DNA from: Pareuzebyella sediminis | Lineage (GTDB): Bacteria > Bacteroidota > Bacteroidia > Flavobacteriales > Flavobacteriaceae | DNA: 64,000 bases | Assembly: GCF_008367235.1 (NCBI RefSeq) | Contig: NZ_VTZS01000003.1 | Span: 310,001 to 374,000 of the forward strand | Direction of reading: 5' to 3' | In this document: positions 45,235 through 54,002 of the stretch, in pieces | Layout: each line of letters begins with the position of its first letter | How positions within the stretch are numbered: position 1 is the first letter of the stretch | Notes under the pieces: generated by a model | The model's input: the letters and a program-made list of their open reading frames with translations, nothing else | The model's database searches: none | Told to the model about the DNA's origin: nothing | Made by a program: the position numbers and the translations under genes

Positions 45235-46817
45235 TGGCAAGCCAAATGAAAATTCTAAATAAAATGAAAAAAATAGCTTTTGTTTCAGCACTGATATTCA
45301 TGATGCTTGGATGCACCGATGAATTTGACACTATAAACGTAAACCCTAATTTCCCGGCATCGGCCCAGCCAGAACTCCTACTTCCTGGAATTCAACGTGA
45401 AATGGCCTATGAATGGGGTAATGAAGGATGGGAAGAGGGTTTCACGGTCGTACAATATGGGGCCCGACTACAATTTACAAGTGGGGATATATACAACTGG
45501 TCTCCGTCTGGGACACCCTACAATGACGCCTATGCATCGCTACGCGATGTCGAAAACATCATTCGGGATACAAGGGATAATCCAGAGGCACAAAACTATT
45601 ACGGCGTCGCCCTAATTATGAAGTCGTGGATAATGTCTTACGTAACCGATGCGTATGGTGATGTACCGTACACCGAAGCTACCCAGGGTATAAGCGATGG
45701 CAACGTAACCCCGGCTTTCGACCCTCAGCAAACTATCTATAATGGAATACTTGAAGATTTGGAGACAGCGAATACCGTACTCGCCGGTCAAGCCAATATA
45801 TCAGGAGACATTTTTTATGGAGGCGACATCGTCAAGTGGCAAAAATTCGCTAATTCTTTGCGCCTTCGTTTGTTGATGCGAATCAGCGATGTTGACAACG
45901 CCAAGGCGGTAGCAGGTATGACACAAATAGCGAGTGACCCAGCAACCTATCCGATTTTCGAGAGCAATGCCGATATGGCTGTGGTACAATGGAATTCTGA
46001 TAATCCACAGTCTAAATACGATACCCGTTCGGGTAGTTTTGACGAAGTTCGCCTGAGCTTAACATTGGAGACACGCCTGAAAGCTTTGAACGATACGCGA
46101 TTGGTTGTATTTGCTCAGCCCACCTCTGCCTCCGGTAAAGGAATCTACTCCGATAATTTTGATGATTATGTAGGTATGCCCAACGGTTTAGACGATGAAG
46201 CCGCTTTAGGGTATAGCCCCAGTGGCAACCCAGATGAATCGGGTTCAAACTTTATCTCTCGCTTGGGTATTCTAATCGCTTGCCGTGCCTGTAATCCGGA
46301 ACAAGCATCGCCCACCGCCGCACAGACCATAATTATGAGTTATTCAGAATTACAGTTTATTTTGGCCGAGGCTCGCGAGAAGGGCTGGATATCTGTAGGG
46401 ACTACGGAGGAATACTATCAAAATGGGATTCGTGCCTCCTTCGAATACTATACGGATAGAGTTTCCGCAGGAGGGTGGACTGAAATTGCCACCGCAATGC
46501 AAGAAACCGATTTAGACGCCTATTTGGCCCAGCCCGCTGTGGCACTTACAGGTTCCTCGGATGAAATTTTAGAAAAAATATATTTGCAAAAATGGATTTC
46601 ACTCTTTTATACCGGATTTGAAGGCTGGTCAGATTGGAGACGCACCGGATCGCCGGAAGTAGTTCCCGGTCCTGACGCCGTAAATGGGGGACAAGTACCC
46701 GTTCGCTTTCAATATCCGAATTCGGTAAAGGCGACCAACGAAGCGAATTATGAAGCCGCTGTTTCAAGAATGGGCGCAGATAACATCAATACCAAACTTT
46801 GGTGGGATGTTGACTAA
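45234..46817 (+). CDS. SusD/RagB-like substrate-binding lipoprotein (SusD1)
   Basis: 527 residues from the overlapping ATG 45234, though the lipoprotein signal really begins at ATG 45264 (MKKIAFVSALIFMMLGC, Cys at 17 of that start). The remainder is of the SusD-like_2 type: FDTINVNPNFPASAQPELLL near the N-terminus, then helical TPR-like repeats (YYGVALIMKSWIMSYVTDAY with GDVPYTEA, a family hallmark) and the C-terminal KWISLFYTGFEGWSDWRRTG. It caps SusC1 at the cell surface and binds substrate. Translation is coupled to SusC1 (TAATG) and its 3' end overlaps the next gene by 11 bp. Confidence 0.93.
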   Translation: MASQMKILNKMKKIAFVSALIFMMLGCTDEFDTINVNPNFPASAQPELLLPGIQREMAYEWGNEGWEEGFTVVQYGARLQFTSGDIYNWSPSGTPYNDAYASLRDVENIIRDTRDNPEAQNYYGVALIMKSWIMSYVTDAYGDVPYTEATQGISDGNVTPAFDPQQTIYNGILEDLETANTVLAGQANISGDIFYGGDIVKWQKFANSLRLRLLMRISDVDNAKAVAGMTQIASDPATYPIFESNADMAVVQWNSDNPQSKYDTRSGSFDEVRLSLTLETRLKALNDTRLVVFAQPTSASGKGIYSDNFDDYVGMPNGLDDEAALGYSPSGNPDESGSNFISRLGILIACRACNPEQASPTAAQTIIMSYSELQFILAEAREKGWISVGTTEEYYQNGIRASFEYYTDRVSAGGWTEIATAMQETDLDAYLAQPAVALTGSSDEILEKIYLQKWISLFYTGFEGWSDWRRTGSPEVVPGPDAVNGGQVPVRFQYPNSVKATNEANYEAAVSRMGADNINTKLWWDVD

Positions 46818-48471
46818 GTTCCGCTTTCATTACTCTTTGATTTTGACCATAGCCTTAACTGTGCTATGGTCGCTTTTTAGTAATGCCCAAGGACCAAAGG
46901 GTATGGGTATCGAACATGTCATTGTTGTTGGTTTTGATGGCCTTAGCCCAGACGGACTGCAAAATGCGCAAACCCCCATGTTTGACGAATTGATGCGTGA
47001 TGGTGCTTCTACCCTACACGCTAGGGCCGTACTACCCACAAGCTCAAGTTCGAATTGGGCCTCTATGATTATGGGCGCAGGACCCGAACAGCACGGTATT
47101 ACCTCCAATGCATGGGAACGTGACAACTTCACCCTGCCCGCAGTTACTCAAGGTGAAGATTTTCTGTTCCCTACTATATTTCGTCTCATCGACCATCAAA
47201 TACAGAACGCAGAAATTGGGGCTATTTATCATTGGTCAGGTTTCGGTCGACTATTCGAAAAGAATGCAGTAGACTTTGACAGAAATCCAAAGACGGAAGA
47301 TGAAACAGCAAGTATGGCTAGCCAATACCTCAAAGATAAGCAAGCCCATTTTACCTTTATTCATTTTGATCATGTCGATCACGCAGGCCATGAGTTTGGC
47401 CATGGATCGCCCGAATATTATAAGTCCGTAGAAAAAGCCGATGCACTTTTAAAACTGGTGATGCAAGCCATTGAGACTTCAGGAATAGGCGATAGCTCAT
47501 TGGTCATAGTCAGTGCTGATCACGGGGGCATGGGCAAGGGCCATGGTGGTGAATCCCTCCAAGAAATTGAAATTCCGTTCATCATTTGGGGTAAATCGAT
47601 AAAGAAAGGCCACAAAATCGAATACCCTGTATATCAATATGACAATGCGGCTACGGTCGCATTCGCCCTTGGCATCAAAACACCGGTTGCCTGGATCGGA
47701 AAACCTGTTACATCAGCTTTTGAAGGGTTAGAAGTTTCTGATGACTATCCTATTTTGGAACAGTTAAAACAGCCCATAATACTTCCCGAGGCAGATGGTT
47801 ATAAAAAAGCCGGGGGCCTTTTTACAACTTCCGCGACGGTAAAAATAAAGAATCCGAACACCTCGGGTAAAATAAGATATACCACTGATGGCAGCTTTCC
47901 ATCGAAAATATCAGAACCCTACAACGGCCCTTTCGAAGTCGACGGGAATACAGTGGTCAAAAGTGCCGTTTTCATCGGCGATAACATCAGAAGCTTGGTT
48001 GCCGAGGCCTTTCTTAGAATAAAACCAAGCACTGCGGAAAAACCTATTAGCTTTGAACTATTTTATCTAGATCAATTATCTTTTATTCCGGAACTTGATA
48101 ATAAAAAACCAGACTTAACCGGACGTGTTTTTGAGATTACCTCCGATGAACTGAAGGATAAAATTAAAAGAAATACAGCAGTGCGGTTCTCTACCAAAAT
48201 TAAAATTGAAAAATCAGGGCGCTATACTTTTTACACCCGTTCCGACGATGGTAGCAAGTTAATAATCAATGAACAAGTGGTTGTAGACAACGATGGCGAT
48301 CACGGTGTTCAGGAAAACGGCGGAACCATTGAACTGAAGGCAGGTGAACATGATTTAGAGGTGCTTTGGTTTAACGGAGGCGGTGATGGTTGGTTGGACA
48401 TATTCATAGAAGCTGACGGTCTACCGAAACAGATTTTGCCTACGACTATGTTAACGACCAAAATGAGATAA
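46807..48471 (+). CDS. Exported type I phosphodiesterase/nucleotide-pyrophosphatase-like enzyme with PA14 tail
   Basis: 554 residues from ATG 46807, whose signal peptide is FHYSLILTIALTVLWSLFSN. Residues ~33-300 form an alkaline-phosphatase-superfamily NPP domain: VVGFDGLSPDG (metal Asp44), the nucleophile region LPTSSSSNWASMIMG (Ser79-82), IHFDHVDHAGHEFGHGS (Asp/His ligands) and SADHGGMGKGHGG (Asp238, His239, His246). Next comes a beta-sandwich like the C-terminal domain of chitobiases (KIRYTTDGSFPSKISEPYNG) and a PA14 domain (GRYTFYTRSDDGSKLIINEQ, then EVLWFNGGGDGWLDIFIEA). PA14 often binds glycans, so the substrate may be a phospho- or phosphono-glycan. Overlaps SusD1 by 11 bp. Confidence 0.88.
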   Translation: MLTKFRFHYSLILTIALTVLWSLFSNAQGPKGMGIEHVIVVGFDGLSPDGLQNAQTPMFDELMRDGASTLHARAVLPTSSSSNWASMIMGAGPEQHGITSNAWERDNFTLPAVTQGEDFLFPTIFRLIDHQIQNAEIGAIYHWSGFGRLFEKNAVDFDRNPKTEDETASMASQYLKDKQAHFTFIHFDHVDHAGHEFGHGSPEYYKSVEKADALLKLVMQAIETSGIGDSSLVIVSADHGGMGKGHGGESLQEIEIPFIIWGKSIKKGHKIEYPVYQYDNAATVAFALGIKTPVAWIGKPVTSAFEGLEVSDDYPILEQLKQPIILPEADGYKKAGGLFTTSATVKIKNPNTSGKIRYTTDGSFPSKISEPYNGPFEVDGNTVVKSAVFIGDNIRSLVAEAFLRIKPSTAEKPISFELFYLDQLSFIPELDNKKPDLTGRVFEITSDELKDKIKRNTAVRFSTKIKIEKSGRYTFYTRSDDGSKLIINEQVVVDNDGDHGVQENGGTIELKAGEHDLEVLWFNGGGDGWLDIFIEADGLPKQILPTTMLTTKMR

Positions 48472-49742
48472 TGAACCAGAAAAAAATACTGTTTTTCTAT
48501 ATATCGACTCTCTTTATCATCTCTTTTTCGCTAAAAGCACAACAATTGCCCCCTTGGGAAGAAGGAATGCTTGATATTCACCACATCAATACCGGGCGTG
48601 GTGATGCGGCCTTCATGATCTTTCCCGATGGTACCACCCTGCTCGTTGATGCCGGGGATATGTCGGAGACCCACCCCCGAACAACCTCAAGGAGGAATGC
48701 CGAAATGATGCCTAACCGCACTAAATCGGCTCCTGAATGGATTGTAGACTATATCGACCAGTTTTTTCCAAAAAACCGAAAGAGACAGTTAGATTATGCC
48801 TTGATTACCCATTACCATGACGACCATTTTGGAGAAGCCGATTCTCTGAGGCAAATTGCTGAAGGCGGCTATCAATTGACCGGCATAATGGAGGTTGGCA
48901 CCCATATTTCCATAAAAAAGTTGATTGATCGCGGTTTTGACTATCCGCTGAATCTTAAAAATTCGAAGGTACAGGCACAACCACGTTTCTCGTCAGACAA
49001 ATATGGCATGATAGCGTCGTTGCGTGAATATTGGAAATTTATTGCATTTCAACAAAAAGAATCTGGATTGAAAAATGAAGCCCTCAAAGTAGGTGTAAGC
49101 AATCAAATCGCTTTGAATACGGCCCCAAAAAAATATCCCGAATTTTCAGTCTTGAACATCGCCTCCAATGGAAAAATTTATACGGGATATAAAGATGGCG
49201 ACGTATTCTCCCTGTTTGAAGAGGGTGACTATCCTGGAGAGAACCCATTAAGCAACTGTATTCGCATAGATTATGGTCCGTTCAATTACTTCACCGGAGG
49301 CGATATTTCGGGGATGACCGCATTAGGTGCAAGCGATATCAATTCTTTAGAGGCCCATGCGGCTCCTGTTATCGGGCCTGTAGATGTTGCAGTCCTTAAC
49401 CATCACGGCAACCGTGATTCTCAAAGTCCCTTTTATGTTCGAACTTTGCGACCAAGGGTTTGGATACAACAAAACTGGACTGCCGATCATCCTGGGGAAG
49501 AGGTATTAAGAAGAATGACTTCGACCGCCCTATATCCCGGTGAAAGAGACCTCTTTTCGACCATTATGTTACAGGGAACTAAAGATGTAATCGGTGATAG
49601 GCTCGACCAATATAAAAGTCAAAACGGGCATATCGTTTTACGGGTAGACGAGGGAGGTGAAAGCTATGAAATCTTTATCTTGGACGATACTTCCGAAAAA
49701 AGGGAAATTCTTTCAAAACATGGGCCATATGCAGCACGATAA
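48471..49742 (+). CDS. Exported MBL-fold metallohydrolase (ComEC-competence-domain-like)
   Basis: 423 residues. Signal peptide MNQKKILFFYISTLFIISFS then LKAQ. A metallo-beta-lactamase fold follows: HHINTGRGDAAFMIFPDGT, LLVDAGDMSE (59-66), the zinc motif LITHYHDDHFGEAD (HxHxDH at 114-119), YFTGGDISG with a metal Asp, and VAVLNHHGNRDSQSPF. The arrangement resembles the soluble MBL domain of ComEC and several exported phosphodiesterase-like hydrolases. In this operon a phosphodiester or phosphonate-ester target is likely, but unproven. Coupled to the previous gene by a TAATG overlap and overlapping the next gene. Confidence 0.85.
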   Translation: MNQKKILFFYISTLFIISFSLKAQQLPPWEEGMLDIHHINTGRGDAAFMIFPDGTTLLVDAGDMSETHPRTTSRRNAEMMPNRTKSAPEWIVDYIDQFFPKNRKRQLDYALITHYHDDHFGEADSLRQIAEGGYQLTGIMEVGTHISIKKLIDRGFDYPLNLKNSKVQAQPRFSSDKYGMIASLREYWKFIAFQQKESGLKNEALKVGVSNQIALNTAPKKYPEFSVLNIASNGKIYTGYKDGDVFSLFEEGDYPGENPLSNCIRIDYGPFNYFTGGDISGMTALGASDINSLEAHAAPVIGPVDVAVLNHHGNRDSQSPFYVRTLRPRVWIQQNWTADHPGEEVLRRMTSTALYPGERDLFSTIMLQGTKDVIGDRLDQYKSQNGHIVLRVDEGGESYEIFILDDTSEKREILSKHGPYAAR

Positions 49743-51102
49743 CACTCAAGACATAGGAATTAACAAACGTACCGAAGGTGATATCAATTTTACCCCGGAA
49801 AGAGAAAAGTGGTTGAATGAAGCGGTGAGTAATGAGGCCAAGGAACTTCTTGAAAAAGATGCCCGTTATTTTCTACATCAATCGCTCTCAACCCCATGTC
49901 TCGATGTATTAAAAACATGCCACGGCTCCTATATTGAAAATGTCGTGGGCAAAAAATACCTCGATTTTCATGGGAACAACGTACATCAATTGGGTTTTTC
50001 ACATCCTAAGTTGGTAGCACGATTAACGGAGCAACTACAATCGCTTACTTTCTCGACAAGACGATATACCAATGAGGTAGCCATTAATTTTGCGGAAAAA
50101 CTGGCCTCCCTAATGCCCGCCGACCTGAATCGTACCCTATTGACCCCCAACGGTAGTTCGGCTGTGGGTATAGCCCTAAAATTAGCCCGGGCGGTTACCG
50201 GAAATTTCAAAGTGGTTTCCTTCTGGGACTCATTTCACGGAGCTTCTTTAGATGCCATAAGTGTAGGTGGCGAAGCTGTGTTCAGGGAGCATATGGGGCC
50301 TCTTATCCCTGGCGTAGAGCGCATTCCACCCCCTATAACCTACCGCGGCATATTCGAAGGCAATGAAAATAAATGTTTGGAACATTTGGAATATGTTTTT
50401 TCCAAAGAAGGTGATATCGGAGCTTTTTTAGCCGAAACTGTCAGGAACACGGATGTTCAAATCCCTTCAAAATCATTTTGGAAAGAAGCTCGAAGATTGT
50501 GCGATACATACGGCGTACTGTTGATACTTGATGAAATACCCATAGCTATGGGTAGAACTGGAAAAATGTTCGCTTTTGAGCACTTTGGTATAGAACCCGA
50601 TATTCTTTGTTTGGGCAAAGGCCTTGGCGGTGGTATCATACCACAAGCGGCTATTGTAACCCGTGATGAATACAATCGCTTTGGCAGTATCTCTTTGGGA
50701 CATTATACCCATGAAAAAAGTCCTTTAGGATCGATCGCGGCATTGACCACTCTAGAAATTATCGAAGAAGAAAATATTCTTGGAAAGGTCAAGGAAGATG
50801 AAGCGTATATGTGTTCCGCTATGAGTCAATTGCAAAAAAAGTACCCCTGCATCGGTGATATTCGAGGCTTGGGCCTATTATGGGGCGTTGAATTAGTAAA
50901 AGACAGAAAAACCAAAGAAAAAGCTGTACTTGAAGCCGAAAAAGTGATGTATGACTGTTTAAAAAATGGACTAAGTTTTAAGGTATCGGCAGGCAATGTG
51001 TTGCAACTGGCCCCTGCTCTGACCATTACCAGGAAAGAACTTGAATCGGCCATGCATATTCTCGACAATGCCTTATCCACCATACAAAATCAAACCAATT
51101 AG
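49729..51102 (+). CDS. pbfA: Class III PLP enzyme, probable (R)-1-hydroxy-2-aminoethylphosphonate ammonia-lyase (PbfA-like)
   Basis: 457 residues from ATG 49729 (MQHDNTQDIG; ATG 49720 also possible), overlapping the MBL gene. Class III aminotransferase fold: YLDFHGNNVHQLGFSHPKLV (78-97), PLP phosphate loop TPNGSSAVGIALKLA, SFWDSFHGASLDAISVGGEA (164-183), ring-nitrogen Asp268 in LILDEIPIAMGRTGK and Schiff-base Lys297 in CLGKGLGGG. The FHGNNVH and FWDSFHGA.LDAISVGGEA segments are, as I remember them, typical of PbfA, which eliminates ammonia from hydroxy-aminoethylphosphonate to give phosphonoacetaldehyde; an ordinary class III aminotransferase is the alternative. It has no signal peptide, so it is cytoplasmic within an otherwise exported gene set. 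Confidence 0.68.
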   Translation: MQHDNTQDIGINKRTEGDINFTPEREKWLNEAVSNEAKELLEKDARYFLHQSLSTPCLDVLKTCHGSYIENVVGKKYLDFHGNNVHQLGFSHPKLVARLTEQLQSLTFSTRRYTNEVAINFAEKLASLMPADLNRTLLTPNGSSAVGIALKLARAVTGNFKVVSFWDSFHGASLDAISVGGEAVFREHMGPLIPGVERIPPPITYRGIFEGNENKCLEHLEYVFSKEGDIGAFLAETVRNTDVQIPSKSFWKEARRLCDTYGVLLILDEIPIAMGRTGKMFAFEHFGIEPDILCLGKGLGGGIIPQAAIVTRDEYNRFGSISLGHYTHEKSPLGSIAALTTLEIIEEENILGKVKEDEAYMCSAMSQLQKKYPCIGDIRGLGLLWGVELVKDRKTKEKAVLEAEKVMYDCLKNGLSFKVSAGNVLQLAPALTITRKELESAMHILDNALSTIQNQTN

Positions 51103-51108
51103 ATCAAA

Positions 51109-52707
51109 ATGAATATCAAAAAGTTAAGTGGGATAGTTAGCCTATTTTTTATCACCATAGGTTACGCCCAGAAAAGCGACTCCAAATTTGTAGTACAACC
51201 TTATCTTCAGAATGCTTCGCCAAGTGCAATAACCATTATGTGGGAAACCTCTTCGGGTGAGGAAAGCACCGTAGAATGGGGCAAAACACAGAAATTAGGA
51301 AAAAAATCTTCCGGAAGTGCCTTTGACATCAACTTTTCAGAATCCCGGGTTCATGAAGTAACATTAGAGGGTCTAGAGCGATTCACGGTCTATTACTACA
51401 GGGTCAAGACCGGCAATTTGCGTTCTGATATCTATCAATTCAAAACACCACCGTTTGCCGAAGATGAAGAATCGTTCAATATGATAGCTATGAGCGATAT
51501 GCAAATTGATTCGCAGCATCCCGAAAAATTTGGAGAAATCCTACAACAGGGTATATTAAGCTACCTTGAAAAAGAATTTGGAGGTGCACTACCTGACAAC
51601 CTCGCCTTGGTGATGATTCCTGGTGACCTTGTATCAAGCGGAAGCAATTATGATCATTGGAACGGCCATTTCTTTAAACCTTCCCACCCGCTCTTTTCAC
51701 AAGTACCGGTTTATCCTGTGCTGGGTAATCATGAGCGCAATACCCAATTCTATTTTAAATATTTCAGTCTTCCGAAGAACGGAACGCCCGCCTATGCCGA
51801 GCACTGGTGGTACAAAGATTACGGGAACACACGCATTATTGGTCTAGATTCTAACGACGGGTACCGCGATTTGAGACAGCAATTGGAGTGGTTGAAAGAT
51901 GTTTTGGCCAAAACCGAAAAAGATCCCAAAATCGATTTTGTCTTCGCGCAGTTACATCACCCCTATAAATCTGAACTATGGATTCCAGGTGAAGAAGACT
52001 TTACTGGAAAATTGGTCGATCTATTGGAAGATTTCACCAACAAAACCAATAAGCCCAGCATTCACTTTTTTGGACATACCCATGGGTATTCACGAGGACA
52101 ATCAAAAGACCATAAACATCTTTGGGTAAATGTTGCCAGTGCCGGGGGCGCAATTGATAATTGGGGCGAATTCGAAGGAAAGGACTATGATGAATTTACG
52201 GTGACCCAAGACGAATACGGCTTTGTAATGGTGGAGGTCAGCGGTGATCGGAGCAACCCCAAGTTTACACTGAAAAGAATCAGTCGCGGTAACAATATAA
52301 ACCCAAAGAACAATGAAATTACCGATAGCATTACCATTTGGAAAAACAACAGCATACCCGACGCACCAATCCCCATTGAGCCTGTCAAAAATCAAGAAAT
52401 CAAATTCAACAACATCGTTCTAAAGGCCGGTCATTTCAAAGGCAATATGGCCGATGCTTTTCACGCGGCCTCAAACTGGCAGATTTCGTCGACAAAAGAT
52501 TTTAGTAAACCCATCTACGATAGCTGGAAACAGTTCGAAAACTGGTATTACATGGAAAATCGACAAAAAAATGATGACCTTAGCGATGAAAAGACGGCAA
52601 ACCTAGAACCGAACAAAACCTATTACTGGCGTGTACGTTATCGTGATCAATACCTCAACTGGAGCGACTGGTCAACAATTTCATCTTTTAAAACCCTATC
52701 CAAATGA
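51109..52707 (+). CDS. Exported metallophosphoesterase, purple-acid-phosphatase-like
   Basis: 532 residues with signal peptide KLSGIVSLFFITIGYAQ. An N-terminal fibronectin-III-like domain (~25-115: VQPYLQNASPSAITIMWETS, TVYYYRVKTGNL) is typical of purple acid phosphatases. The catalytic domain follows with metal motifs IAMSDMQIDSQH, MIPGDLVSSGSNYDHW, PVLGNHERNTQF, FAQLHHPYKSEL and FFGHTHGYSRGQ. A C-terminal fibronectin-like domain (~430-532, with YYWRVRYRDQYLNWSDWS) closes the protein. Likely periplasmic or surface phosphomonoesterase/phosphodiesterase. It starts 6 bp after the PLP gene and overlaps the next gene by 4 bp. Confidence 0.9.
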   Translation: MNIKKLSGIVSLFFITIGYAQKSDSKFVVQPYLQNASPSAITIMWETSSGEESTVEWGKTQKLGKKSSGSAFDINFSESRVHEVTLEGLERFTVYYYRVKTGNLRSDIYQFKTPPFAEDEESFNMIAMSDMQIDSQHPEKFGEILQQGILSYLEKEFGGALPDNLALVMIPGDLVSSGSNYDHWNGHFFKPSHPLFSQVPVYPVLGNHERNTQFYFKYFSLPKNGTPAYAEHWWYKDYGNTRIIGLDSNDGYRDLRQQLEWLKDVLAKTEKDPKIDFVFAQLHHPYKSELWIPGEEDFTGKLVDLLEDFTNKTNKPSIHFFGHTHGYSRGQSKDHKHLWVNVASAGGAIDNWGEFEGKDYDEFTVTQDEYGFVMVEVSGDRSNPKFTLKRISRGNNINPKNNEITDSITIWKNNSIPDAPIPIEPVKNQEIKFNNIVLKAGHFKGNMADAFHAASNWQISSTKDFSKPIYDSWKQFENWYYMENRQKNDDLSDEKTANLEPNKTYYWRVRYRDQYLNWSDWSTISSFKTLSK

Positions 52708-53795
52708 ATAATTGTAAAGCCTTTTATTTTATAATCTTACTGTGCCTTTGTAGCGCGACGAACGCCCAAGAAAATAACACGAAAGTGGTATTGATAACCT
52801 TAGATGGTTTTCGATGGCAGGAACTCTTTTCCGGGGCCGACCCTCTACTGGTTTCCAATACTGATTTTGTTCACGATACAACGGCCCTCAAGAAAAATTT
52901 TTGGCGGAATACCCCTGAAAAGAGACGAGAGGCCCTTATGCCTTTTTTGTGGCAAGAAGTTTCGAAAATAGGTCAATTGCACGGCAATAGAAATTTGGGA
53001 AGCAACGTCAACTTAACCAATAAAATGTGGTTTTCCTACCCCGGTTATAACGAGATTTTGACAGGAAAGGCAGACGATAAGAACATTACAAGTAATGACA
53101 AAATTCCCAACCCCAATACAACTATACTCGAAATTGCGAATCGTGACCCCCGTTATGTCAACCAAGTGGCCGCTTTTGGCAGTTGGGATGTTTTCCCTTT
53201 CATTATAAACGAAGAGCGTTCAGGAGTGCCCGTCAATGCGGGATTTGAATTGGCCAAGGGTGCTGATTTGACGGTCAATGAAAAATTCTTGAACAAATTA
53301 CAACCCAAAGTCCCAAGTCCGTGGAGTACCGTTAGAATGGATGCTTTCACCCACTATTATGCCATGGAAGAGCTAAAGAAGAACCATCCCGAGTTTATAT
53401 ACATTTCATACGGGGAAACCGACGATTTCGCACATGACGGGGAATATGATGCATATCTGGCCTCAGCCCATACAACAGATACTTTAATCAAGGAATTATG
53501 GCAGTTTACTCAAAACGATCCCTTTTATCGCAACAGCACCCTTTTCATCATTTCAACGGATCATGGTCGCGGTACAAACCCGTTGGAAACCTGGAAAAGT
53601 CATGGAGGTAACATTAAGGGCGCCGATCAAGTGTGGTTGATCGCCTTCGGAAAAGGAGTTTCTCCCCGTGGTGAAGTGACAGAGAACGAACAACTGTTCA
53701 GCAATCAAATCGCCCCAACTATTTTGGATGTATTGAAACTCCCAATGGATACAACATCCATGCCGGGAAAAACACTTCAACTCGGAAAAAAATAA
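52704..53795 (+). CDS. Exported alkaline-phosphatase-superfamily hydrolase
   Basis: 363 residues with signal peptide AFYFIILLCLCSATNAQ. Metal-dependent hydrolase of the alkaline phosphatase/phosphopentomutase superfamily: LITLDGFRWQELFSGAD (Asp34), a probable Ser/Thr nucleophile in KMWFSYPGYNEILTG, ISYGETDDFAHDGEYDAY (Asp/His ligands), IISTDHGRGTN and SHGGNIKG, and ends with FSNQIAPTILDVLKLP. Homologues are often labelled phosphoglyceromutase, but the exported location argues for a phosphate- or phosphonate-ester hydrolase. Last gene before a terminator, overlapping the metallophosphoesterase gene by 4 bp. Confidence 0.85.
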   Translation: MNNCKAFYFIILLCLCSATNAQENNTKVVLITLDGFRWQELFSGADPLLVSNTDFVHDTTALKKNFWRNTPEKRREALMPFLWQEVSKIGQLHGNRNLGSNVNLTNKMWFSYPGYNEILTGKADDKNITSNDKIPNPNTTILEIANRDPRYVNQVAAFGSWDVFPFIINEERSGVPVNAGFELAKGADLTVNEKFLNKLQPKVPSPWSTVRMDAFTHYYAMEELKKNHPEFIYISYGETDDFAHDGEYDAYLASAHTTDTLIKELWQFTQNDPFYRNSTLFIISTDHGRGTNPLETWKSHGGNIKGADQVWLIAFGKGVSPRGEVTENEQLFSNQIAPTILDVLKLPMDTTSMPGKTLQLGKK

Positions 53796-53875
53796 AGTAT
53801 AGGTTTTACTAACGATAGTTTCATGATTAGTTAACCCCACACAAAAATGGAAACACGAATTTAGCGTCATGATTA

Positions 53876-53905
53876 TTTGAGTTAGTCTAGTTTGAGTTAG
53901 TTTAG
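53876..53905 (+). repeat. Two 15-bp tandem repeats before a terminator
   Basis: TTTGAGTTAGTCTAG (53876-53890) and TTTGAGTTAGTTTAG (53891-53905), one mismatch, directly abutting and directly upstream of the hairpin at 53907. Function unknown. Confidence 0.6.
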
Positions 53906-53906
53906 G

Positions 53907-53937
53907 AAAAACCGGTGTCGAATTGTCGCCGGTTTTT
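53907..53937 (+). terminator. Rho-independent terminator ending the SusC1 operon
   Basis: AAAAACCGG (53907-53915) pairs perfectly with CCGGTTTTT (53929-53937), 13-base loop, ending in a T run. It separates the seven-gene SusC1 unit from the GDPD-phosphatase gene, which begins 66 bp later. Confidence 0.8.
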
Positions 53938-54002
53938 GCTGTTTCCAGGTACACGTGCCGTCAAAATATATTAAATTGGTCCTCCCGTACAAAATAACAC
54001 CT

